A stretch of DNA of 5,232 bases from an uncultured Corynebacterium sp. (GTDB lineage Bacteria; Actinomycetota; Actinomycetes; Mycobacteriales; Mycobacteriaceae): positions 1-5,232 of the forward strand of contig CAMILJ010000149.1 of the NCBI GenBank assembly GCA_946222625.1, in the 5' to 3' direction. Positions within the stretch are counted from its first letter, which is position 1; each line of letters opens with the position of its first letter. Shown here piece after piece: positions 1 to 5,232 of the stretch. A model generated the notes under the pieces. That model did not search any database and was not told the origin of the DNA. It saw only the letters and a list, made by a program, of their open reading frames with translations. The translations under genes and the position numbers were made by a program.

Positions 1-577
1 CGTAGGTGTCGTTGAAGTAGCGGTTGTTGAAGGTGTAGCGCACCGGCAGGCGCGTAATGTTGCCGGCCGGCAACTCCTTCGGATCGGTCTGCCACTGCTT
101 GGCCGTGTAATCGCGGATGAAGGCCTCGTAGAGCGGGCGGCCAATGAGCGCGATGGCCTTCTCCTCCAGGTTTTGCGCCTCATCTACGGCGAACTCGCCG
201 GCTTGCTCCTTGATGAGCTCACGCGCCTCATCCGGGGAGTAGTAGCGGCCGAAGAACTGGTTAATCAGGCCCAGGCCCATGGGGAACTGGTAGGCCGTGC
301 CGTCGTGCATGGCAAAGACGCGGTGCTGGTAGTCAGTGAAATCGGTGAACTGGTTGCAGTACTCCCACACGCGCTTATTCGAGGTATGGAAGAGGTGCGC
401 GCCGTACTTGTGGACCTCGATGCCGGTCTCCGGCTCGGCCTCCGAGTAGGCGTTGCCACCCAGGTGCTCGCGGCGCTCCACGATGAGCACCTTCTTGCCC
501 AGCTGGGAGGCTGCGCGCTCGGCCACGGTCAGGCCGAAGAATCCAGATCCAACAACGATGAGGTCATATGCAGTCAT
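1..577 (-). CDS. glf: UDP-galactopyranose mutase, N-terminal part (runs off left edge)
   Basis: This flavoenzyme interconverts UDP-galactopyranose and UDP-galactofuranose in the cytoplasm, supplying the galactofuran of arabinogalactan in mycolate-containing actinobacteria. Reading down from an ATG at 577 gives MTAYDLIVVGSGFFG, a Rossmann FAD-binding motif with G10, G12 and G15, then E34 (VERREHLGGNAYSE), the likely FAD-ribose acidic residue. The family signature HKYGAHLFHTSNKRVW follows at about residues 56-71. RPLYEAF...YTAKQWQTDP contains Trp162, in the region expected to contact the substrate nucleotide. The sequence is close to my memory of the mycobacterial Glf over its whole visible length. 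About 192 residues of an expected ~390 are present; the rest lies left of the window. The start is fixed by the FAD motif, which begins within ten residues of it. The upstream ribosome site is weak (a GGTGG a few bases away). It diverges from the amidase gene across a 170-base gap. Identification is very secure; the start is fairly secure. Confidence 0.96.
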   Translation of the reverse strand, partial: MTAYDLIVVGSGFFGLTVAERAASQLGKKVLIVERREHLGGNAYSEAEPETGIEVHKYGAHLFHTSNKRVWEYCNQFTDFTDYQHRVFAMHDGTAYQFPMGLGLINQFFGRYYSPDEARELIKEQAGEFAVDEAQNLEEKAIALIGRPLYEAFIRDYTAKQWQTDPKELPAGNITRLPVRYTFNNRYFNDTY

Positions 578-616
578 GGCCACCAGCTTAAGGCAGTAAC
601 ACGTGCAAAACGGCGG

Positions 617-648
617 GTGACACCCAAGCGAGAAAACTCGCGTGTCAC
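617..648. promoter_or_regulatory. Dyad symmetry in the glf/amidase divergent region
   Basis: The arms GTGACAC (617-623) and GTGTCAC (642-648) are exact inverted repeats. Inside them GCGAG (628-632) and CTCGC (637-641) also pair around an AAAA loop (633-636), so twelve base pairs can form with only a CCAA bulge on one side. The left arm also lies in a separate 11-base palindrome, GGGTGACACCC (615-625). No gene ends here, since both flanking genes point away, so a terminator role is unlikely. A protein-binding operator or a structured leader of the glf transcript is more plausible. Which regulator would bind is not known from the sequence. Confidence 0.45.
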
Positions 649-668
649 ACCTTCTTTCACTCCAACAC

Positions 669-698
669 CTGACGTAACATCTGTCCCGTTAGTTAACT
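669..698 (+). promoter_or_regulatory. Weak candidate promoter for the amidase gene
   Basis: CTGACG (669-674) resembles a TTGACA-type -35 box, and TTAACT (693-698) lies 18 bases further as a poor -10 box. Transcription would start around 705, leaving a leader of about 40 bases before the GTG start. An alternative -10 is TAACAT at 675-680, without a clear -35. Corynebacterial promoters are often weakly conserved, so this is a guess placed by spacing. Confidence 0.22.
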
Positions 699-736
699 TT
701 TTGCGCTTCTCTTAACCTTGTGGCGCACACCATCCT

Positions 737-742
737 AGGGAG
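737..742 (+). promoter_or_regulatory. Ribosome binding site of the amidase gene
   Basis: AGGGAG sits five bases before the GTG at 748. It matches the anti-Shine-Dalgarno sequence well, and it decides the GTG start over any later in-frame start. The signal peptide that follows directly supports the same choice. Confidence 0.7.
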
Positions 743-747
743 TACCA

Positions 748-2682
748 GTGCACCTCAAACGTCGTCTTGTTCCCGCGAAATCGACGTGGTCCACGCCGAT
801 TATCGCCACGGTCACCTCGATCGCTGTGGTCGCTGCCGCAGCCGTGGGCGGCCAAACTCTTATCCAGACCCAGGAAGCGGGCAGCGGCCCCATCGAAGTG
901 AGCTCGGCCTCCGAGTCCTTCGGTTCTGGCGAAACGGTCGTGGTGGATGACCCGGCCATCGCCGCCCAGAGCGAGGGCGAAGGCCCGCGCGCCGTCAAGC
1001 AATTCCACCGCGATGAGACTTTCTCCTCCTTCGCCGTCACGTGGAAGGGCACGCGCGATGTCGCGGCCTTCGTCCGCGCCAAGCAGCCGGACGGGTCCTG
1101 GTCCGAGTGGTACGACATGGACGCGATGTCCTACAACAACGATGACCCCAACGCCACGAACGGCACCGAGCTCATCTTCGTGGGCGATACCAACGACGTG
1201 CAGGTCTCCATCAACAACGTGGACTTGGTGACCGGGTCGAACCTGGACGAAGAATTCACCGAAACCCCCGTCGAGGACGCCGCGCTTGACGACGCCCCCT
1301 TCAACGTCGGCAACATCGCCCCCGTTGCTGAGACCGAAGAGCTTCCGGCCAATAGCGACGTGGAAGGCCTGGAGGCTGTCTTCATGGACGGCAACGCCCA
1401 GGAGGGCGAGGTCATTGAGCCGACCGCTGAGACCGATGGCATGCCGCGCGTGATCTCCCGCGCCGGTTGGGGCGCCGACGAGAGCATCCGATGCAAGGGT
1501 GCTGACTATGACGACGGCGTGAAGGCCATTGCGCTACACCACACTGCGGGCTCCAATAACTACACCCGCGCGCAGGCAGCCGCGCAGGTGCGCGCCGTGT
1601 ACAAGTACCACGCCCAGAACCTGGGATGGTGCGATATCGGATACAACGCGCTGGTGGATAAGTACGGCACCATCTACGAGGGCCGCTATGGCGGGCTCGA
1701 CGAAGCCGTGCAGGGCGCCCACATCGGCGGCTTCAACCGAAACACGTGGGGAATTTCCATGATCGGCAACTACGAGCAGGCCCAGCCGACGGAGGCTTTG
1801 CTGGAGTCCGTCACCGACCTTGCCGGCTGGAAGGGCGCGATTTCCGGTGTTGATCCGACCTCTCGCGTCTCCCTGCCCTCGGAGGGCTTCAAGGGTTCGC
1901 GCTACCCGGAGGGTGCCTCTGCCCCGGTCTACGGCCTCTTCGGGCACAGCGACGTTCATTTCACTGCCTGCCCGGGTAAATACACCATCGCCCAGTGGCC
2001 GAAGATCCGCCAGGCGGCGCACAAGAAGTACCTGGCCATCAAGTCAGGTGCGTCTGGTTCGACGTCGACGGACTGGGATAGCGAGGATACGCCAGACACC
2101 TCCGAATCCACGCCGAGCACGGCTGCGCCATCTGCTCCCGCACCGGCCGCGCCGGCACAGGAGGCGACGTCGTCAGTGGGCGGCGCCGAGATCCCGATGA
2201 GCACCGTGACGGCATTGGTAGGCCTGGCTGGCACGCTCTTCGCCATCATGTATGCCCGCTCGGACCAGCAGATTGACATGGACCAGACCGTCAATGGGCT
2301 GCCGGTGGAGCAGATCCCTGGCATCGTGACCAAGGTTGTATCCCTGAGCAAGAACGAGGGCTTGAAGGAGACCTGGACGGCAGTCCTCAATGCCTTCGGC
2401 CCGACGTTGGGCCTGGCAGTCGGCGGGCCGGATGAGTCGGCTGGCATCATTTACCAGCTCTTCCAGAACGGCATCGTCTTGGCTTCGGAGGATACCGGTA
2501 CACACGCTCTCGTGGGCCGCATCGCGAAGGAATGGGCGTCCGGCAACAACGCAGCGACGCTCGGCTTGCCGACGTCCAACGAACTCCCCACCGGCCTCGG
2601 CAAGGAAGTCCGCGTGCAGTTCCAGGGCGGTTCCATCGTCTACAACCCGGAGACTGAGCAGATTCAGGTCTTCACGAACTAA
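748..2682 (+). CDS. Secreted N-acetylmuramoyl-L-alanine amidase (PGRP/Amidase_2) with LGFP-like repeats
   Basis: Predicted to act outside the membrane on peptidoglycan, cutting the muramoyl-L-alanine bond or binding it. Residues 1-37 form a signal peptide (KRR near the start, then a hydrophobic alanine/valine core). Residues ~85-160 hold a beta-rich module (VRAKQPDGSWSEWYD) often found before actinobacterial PGRP domains. An acidic linker follows. The PGRP/Amidase_2 domain spans ~233-430, starting at SRAGWGADES. Predicted zinc ligands are H264 (in ALHHTAG), H400 (GHSDVHFTACPG) and C408; Y299 (GYN) is the expected catalytic tyrosine, so it looks active. C249 and C295 could form a disulfide. 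A Ser/Thr/Pro/Ala linker (~434-480) leads to a hydrophobic stretch (487-502) and two LGFP-like repeats (~545-644; LFQNGIV, VGRIAKEW, LGLP, FQGGSIVY). From memory it matches Rv3811 (csp) of M. tuberculosis, which also neighbours glf, though it is longer than that ~540-aa protein. It diverges from glf, which fits a shared envelope role. Confidence 0.92.
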   Translation: MHLKRRLVPAKSTWSTPIIATVTSIAVVAAAAVGGQTLIQTQEAGSGPIEVSSASESFGSGETVVVDDPAIAAQSEGEGPRAVKQFHRDETFSSFAVTWKGTRDVAAFVRAKQPDGSWSEWYDMDAMSYNNDDPNATNGTELIFVGDTNDVQVSINNVDLVTGSNLDEEFTETPVEDAALDDAPFNVGNIAPVAETEELPANSDVEGLEAVFMDGNAQEGEVIEPTAETDGMPRVISRAGWGADESIRCKGADYDDGVKAIALHHTAGSNNYTRAQAAAQVRAVYKYHAQNLGWCDIGYNALVDKYGTIYEGRYGGLDEAVQGAHIGGFNRNTWGISMIGNYEQAQPTEALLESVTDLAGWKGAISGVDPTSRVSLPSEGFKGSRYPEGASAPVYGLFGHSDVHFTACPGKYTIAQWPKIRQAAHKKYLAIKSGASGSTSTDWDSEDTPDTSESTPSTAAPSAPAPAAPAQEATSSVGGAEIPMSTVTALVGLAGTLFAIMYARSDQQIDMDQTVNGLPVEQIPGIVTKVVSLSKNEGLKETWTAVLNAFGPTLGLAVGGPDESAGIIYQLFQNGIVLASEDTGTHALVGRIAKEWASGNNAATLGLPTSNELPTGLGKEVRVQFQGGSIVYNPETEQIQVFTN

Positions 2683-2730
2683 TCCCAGCTGCACCGTGAG
2701 CGCGTGCGGCTCTGTGGGATCGCCAATGTA

Positions 2731-2755
2731 GCGGGAGCCACCTGGTGGCTTCCGC
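2731..2755. terminator. Hairpin between convergent genes, probable bidirectional terminator
   Basis: GCGG (2731-2734) pairs with CCGC (2752-2755), and AGCCACC (2736-2742) pairs with GGTGGCT (2744-2750). One G-T wobble joins the two halves, giving about twelve pairs around a very tight loop. It lies 48 bases after the amidase stop and 25 bases beyond the HNH stop, where two convergent transcripts should end. Neither side has a strong T-run. On the plus strand the following bases are only T/G-rich, so efficiency is uncertain. Confidence 0.6.
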
Positions 2756-2780
2756 TTCAGCGTGTGTTTGGGCTTGGGGT

Positions 2781-3881
2781 TTAGGTATCCGGCGGGGCTG
2801 AACCTAAAAAGCCCCCTGCGGTCTGCTGCTTCAATGCCGCTTGTGCCGCTTGGTATGCCGGCTGCGAAGTAATCGGCTCCGCCCAGGGTGGTACATAATC
2901 CACCCCGCCCCGCAACCTGAAGACATAGCCGGCACCAGTCGGCTTATCCGGGTCATCATCATTGATGCCATTGTGATACGCACACAACATCGTCAGATTC
3001 GGCGGATCCGTCGCCCCACCCGCCTGCCACGGCACCAAATGATGCACCTGGCAATAATCCGCCGGCTTATTACACCCCTCACGCGCACACGTCGGATGCT
3101 CCGCACTCGCCATAATCCGCTGCTCAAACCCAGCCAACCGCCGCACCCTGTGCAACCACACCGGCCCAATCGTCGGATGCACCAACGTCACATACCCAAC
3201 CTCAGCAAACTTATAAGTGACAAACTCCCGACCAGTCATTCGCCCACCATTAGTCAGCACGAGCTCAATATCATCACCCTCACCACGCACAATCCGATCA
3301 AACTCATCCAACGTGACCACCACATTGGTCGCCACCGCCGGCTTAGAACCCCCGTGCGCCTTATCAAAGAACACTCGGCCTGCCGCATCCAACAAATCGG
3401 CCGGATTAATCGACTCCAACGTCCCGCGCATTTCACTAATGCGCAAGGCTGAATCAGTAATCGTCAACGAATGCGGACCCGACGCTCGATACGTCAACCT
3501 CACCCCGGGTTCAGGCACCCGCTGCGGCCGCAACTGCTTCAACCGCTCCTTCGCCACTTTCGGGATACGGTGTGCTGGGGTACCCGCCAACCTGACACGC
3601 AGATTCCACGCATCCAACTCTTTTTTCGCCCTAGCGGTATAGGACTCAATCAAGCTCAACGTTGCCACATCATGCCTTTGAGCGCCCGCAGCCGCACGCG
3701 CCTGGCGCTGCTTGCCCGTAAAACGCGTCGACCCAAAATACACCCCATGCAACCCAGCCAACTCCGCAGCATCAGCCACAGAAGCACCACGCGCGCGTAA
3801 ATCATCCACACTGCCTACCGCAAGCCCCACAAGATCCAACCCCGACCTGCGATAGGAGAAATAAGTCTCCAAATCCCCCAT
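2781..3881 (-). CDS. HNH endonuclease-domain protein, 13E12/DUF222-like
   Basis: A 366-aa protein of a type present in several copies in many actinobacterial genomes (the 13E12 repeat proteins of M. tuberculosis are relatives). Its biological role is not settled; nuclease activity is inferred from the domain. The N-terminal two thirds is helical, with the pattern GVYFGSTRFTGKQRQARAAA and SLIESYTARAKK typical of the corynebacterial group. The HNH domain is near the C-terminus: C265-x4-C270, then C277-x2-H280-H281 (HHLVPW), N295 and C300-x2-H303 (CAYHNGIND), so the metal-binding and catalytic positions look intact. The start chosen is the ATG at 3881, giving MGDLETYFSYRRSGLDLVG, the usual beginning of this group. 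A GTG at 3965 would add 28 unlikely residues and overlap the HAD gene by 32 bases. No clear ribosome site precedes 3881. It lies 52 bases after the HAD stop, so co-transcription is possible. Codons in the middle end mostly in G or T, unlike its neighbours, suggesting foreign origin or recombination among copies. Confidence 0.85.
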   Translation of the reverse strand: MGDLETYFSYRRSGLDLVGLAVGSVDDLRARGASVADAAELAGLHGVYFGSTRFTGKQRQARAAAGAQRHDVATLSLIESYTARAKKELDAWNLRVRLAGTPAHRIPKVAKERLKQLRPQRVPEPGVRLTYRASGPHSLTITDSALRISEMRGTLESINPADLLDAAGRVFFDKAHGGSKPAVATNVVVTLDEFDRIVRGEGDDIELVLTNGGRMTGREFVTYKFAEVGYVTLVHPTIGPVWLHRVRRLAGFEQRIMASAEHPTCAREGCNKPADYCQVHHLVPWQAGGATDPPNLTMLCAYHNGINDDDPDKPTGAGYVFRLRGGVDYVPPWAEPITSQPAYQAAQAALKQQTAGGFLGSAPPDT

Positions 3882-3933
3882 GCGACAAAGACTAAAACAC
3901 CACCACCCACCCCGCAACCGGAGGCGGAAAATA

Positions 3934-4779
3934 TCAGAACCAGCGCTCGAGGACCTTTGCCACACCTGCTTGATGGTGCGGTAGCGTCACCGCATCTGCA
4001 GCCGTCACGACATCCGGATGCGCATTCTCCATGGCAACACCGCACCCGGCCCACTCAAGCATCTCGATATCGTTGGGCATATCGCCAAAGGCGATGATGT
4101 CTTCGCGGGCGATACCGTGGTGCTCGGCCAACCACTTCACTCCGCGGCGCTTCGTCACGTTGGGGGCCGCGACCTCTAGAACGCCTTCGGACATCGAGTA
4201 CGTCACGTGAGCAAGCTCGGAATCAATGTGCGGCGCAATGAGCTCGTAGAGTTCCGGCGCCGAGAACGCGGTATTACGAATCAGCAGCTTGACCGCCGGT
4301 CGGGACACCAACTCCCCCACGCTCACCAGCCCGAAGCCCTCAAAAAGCGCGATTTCCGAATAGTGCGACTCCACCACGAAGAGTTCCTCAACCGGGTCCA
4401 AGACCGAGCCTCCCGCACGCTCCGCCCCAAAGCCAACCCCACCATGTGGCTCGAGTACCTTCGCAGCGACCTTCACGGTTTCCGCGAGGGCCTCAGGCGA
4501 AAGCTCGTGGGCGGAAAGAACGCGGTCCTCCGCCGAGTCATAAATCACCGCACCATTTGATGTCACGCAGACTGGACGCACGGTCAGCTGCTCGAGCACG
4601 GGTATGATCCACCGGAAGGGGCGCCCGGTTGCCAGCGCAAACTCGCTGCCCGCGGCGACCGCACGGGCCACAACTTCGCGGTTTCGCTTGGGCACCCGGT
4701 GGTTTCGGTCCAACAAAGTACCGTCGATATCGCTGATGATGAGGCGCGGAGCGTGGTCCGAGAATACTTCATTGGCCAT
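3934..4779 (-). CDS. Cof-type HAD-superfamily phosphatase
   Basis: A 281-aa cytoplasmic magnesium-dependent hydrolase of the HAD superfamily, Cof/IIB group, whose members dephosphorylate sugar phosphates, nucleotides or cofactor intermediates. All four motifs are visible: motif I DIDGTLLD with nucleophile D17 and acid/base D19; motif II T51 in ATGRP; motif III lysine, probably K210 (NVTKRRG); motif IV GDMPND with D233 and D237. VTSNGA (72-77) is also typical of the group. The cap domain lies between, about residues 85-190, and it sets the substrate, which cannot be told from sequence. Length is normal for the family. From memory it corresponds to Rv3813c, which also sits near glf and the Rv3811-type amidase in mycobacteria, so the location is conserved. 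The ATG at 4779 puts motif I at the usual distance; a GGGG just upstream is only a fair ribosome site. A separate promoter in 4780-4830 is likely because a terminator-like hairpin separates it from glycerol kinase. Confidence 0.93.
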   Translation of the reverse strand: MANEVFSDHAPRLIISDIDGTLLDRNHRVPKRNREVVARAVAAGSEFALATGRPFRWIIPVLEQLTVRPVCVTSNGAVIYDSAEDRVLSAHELSPEALAETVKVAAKVLEPHGGVGFGAERAGGSVLDPVEELFVVESHYSEIALFEGFGLVSVGELVSRPAVKLLIRNTAFSAPELYELIAPHIDSELAHVTYSMSEGVLEVAAPNVTKRRGVKWLAEHHGIAREDIIAFGDMPNDIEMLEWAGCGVAMENAHPDVVTAADAVTLPHHQAGVAKVLERWF

Positions 4780-4830
4780 AGCCCCGAGTCTACGTCAGGC
4801 TAGGACACACGACGGCACGGATAAGCGCCC
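4780..4830 (-). promoter_or_regulatory. Presumed promoter region of the HAD gene
   Basis: These 51 bases lie between the terminator-like repeat and the HAD start. On the minus strand TAGACT (about 4787-4792) could be a -10 box with a very short leader, but no convincing -35 box lies at the right distance. The placement rests mainly on context. Confidence 0.2.
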
Positions 4831-4888
4831 AACGACGAAAGCGGCCGCCACGAGATTACTCGTCACGGCCGCGCCTTCGTACGTCGTT
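4831..4888 (-). terminator. glpK: Nested inverted repeat downstream of glycerol kinase, likely terminator
   Basis: Three pairs of arms nest within each other: AACGACG (4831-4837) with CGTCGTT (4882-4888), GCGGCCG (4841-4847) with CGGCCGC (4866-4872), and ACGAG (4850-4854) with CTCGT (4859-4863) around an ATTA loop. A two-by-two mismatch separates the inner two stems. Read on the minus strand it begins 6 bases after the glycerol kinase stop and is followed by a modest T-rich tail (CTTTCGTCGTT overlaps the outer arm). This fits a rho-independent terminator between glpK and the HAD gene, though the tail is weak. Confidence 0.65.
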
Positions 4889-4894
4889 CAGGTT

Positions 4895-5232
4895 TTAGGC
4901 AATCACGTCGTCATCATCCACGTCTTCCCAGTTCAGGGAACGCTTGATGGCACGCTTCCAATCGCGGTAGAGAGCCTCGACTTCTTCCTTTTCGCGCTGC
5001 GGCTTCCACACCTTGAAGTCACCTTGCTGGGAGCTCAGCACGCTGAGGTCCTCCCAGAAGCCGGAGTCAAGGCCCGCGGCGAAAGCAGCACCCGTAGCGG
5101 TGGTCTCCACGTTCTTCGGCCGGTGTACCTCGACGCCAAGCATGTCTGCCTGGAACTGCATGAGCAGCTCGTTCATCGTCATGCCGCCGTCGACGCGCAG
5201 CTCGGTGATCTCCACGCCGGAGTCCGCCACCA
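4895..5232 (-). CDS. glpK: Glycerol kinase, C-terminal part (runs off right edge)
   Basis: Glycerol kinase (FGGY family) phosphorylates glycerol with ATP to sn-glycerol 3-phosphate in the cytoplasm, feeding glycerol catabolism and phospholipid synthesis. The last 112 residues are visible. They include ADSGVEITELRVDGGMTMNELLMQFQADMLGVEV, the conserved C-terminal part of the ATP-binding domain (family pattern LRVDGG...LMQFQ.D.L). ATATGAAFAAGLDSGFWEDL follows, the second family signature, then the usual end region WKRAIKRSLNWED. The end is an acidic tail (DVDDDDVIA). The GTG at 5230 is an internal valine, because family members continue upstream without a break. Roughly 400 residues should lie right of the window. 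No frameshift is seen. Nothing in the window shows glycerol transport or GlpD genes, so its operon context cannot be judged. Confidence 0.95.
   Translation of the reverse strand, partial: VADSGVEITELRVDGGMTMNELLMQFQADMLGVEVHRPKNVETTATGAAFAAGLDSGFWEDLSVLSSQQGDFKVWKPQREKEEVEALYRDWKRAIKRSLNWEDVDDDDVIA

Noticed and set aside
173..715. A plus-strand open frame of 180 codons at the left end
   Set aside because: It lies mostly antisense to glf, whose protein is unmistakable, and continues through the divergent regulatory region. It shows no family features.
2683..2780. Possible small gene or RNA in the convergent gap
   Set aside because: The 98 bases hold only the hairpin at 2731-2755. No start with a ribosome site or other structure was seen.
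2794..2815. Inverted repeat GGGGCT/AGCCCC as a possible terminator
   Set aside because: It lies within the last codons of the HNH gene, has a ten-base loop and no T-tract after it. The hairpin at 2731-2755 is a better candidate.
2841..3452. A 203-codon plus-strand open frame opposite the HNH gene
   Set aside because: It is antisense to a gene with clear HNH motifs. Its Arg/Pro/Ile/His-rich composition follows from the reverse complement of G/T-rich codons, and no domain is recognisable.
4207..4560. A plus-strand open frame inside the HAD gene
   Set aside because: It is antisense to a conserved protein with all HAD motifs, and no independent ribosome site or domain supports it.
5228..5230. 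GTG as the start of a short 111-codon gene
   Set aside because: The protein matches the C-terminal part of glycerol kinase and homology is expected to continue beyond the window, so this is an internal valine codon.

Overview
The window reads as a chromosomal segment of a GC-rich, mycolic-acid-containing actinobacterium, most likely a Corynebacterium. The evidence is a galactofuran-synthesis gene (glf), diverging from a secreted amidase with C-terminal LGFP-type repeats, followed by a Cof-type HAD phosphatase. From memory, this resembles the Rv3809c–Rv3811–Rv3813c order of Mycobacterium tuberculosis. The HNH protein is also of a type common in corynebacteria. No RNA gene, CRISPR array, insertion sequence or tRNA was seen.

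Layout: (1) 1-577, minus strand: the N-terminal half of UDP-galactopyranose mutase, running off the left edge. (2) 578-747: a divergent regulatory region with a dyad symmetry (617-648) and a weak promoter candidate for the rightward gene. (3) 748-2682, plus strand: a 644-aa exported N-acetylmuramoyl-L-alanine amidase (PGRP/Amidase_2) with a possible membrane segment and two LGFP-like repeats. (4) 2683-2780: a convergent intergenic gap with a strong hairpin (2731-2755). (5) 2781-3881, minus strand: a 13E12/DUF222-like HNH endonuclease whose codon use differs from its neighbours. (6) 3934-4779, minus strand: a Cof-type HAD hydrolase. (7) 4780-4894: an intergenic gap dominated by a long nested inverted repeat, probably the glycerol kinase terminator. 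(8) 4895-5232, minus strand: the C-terminal part of glycerol kinase, running off the right edge.

How the genes work together: Glf makes UDP-galactofuranose for the arabinogalactan layer. The amidase is predicted to bind or cut the peptidoglycan to which arabinogalactan is attached, and its LGFP-like end may hold it in the wall. Their divergent arrangement fits coordinated cell-envelope biogenesis. The HAD enzyme is a conserved neighbour without a clear substrate, and glycerol kinase is ordinary carbon metabolism. The HNH gene looks like an accessory insertion between conserved envelope genes. I did not find a convincing new system. The points most worth a second look are the HNH gene, the possible membrane segment of the amidase and the dyad between glf and the amidase.
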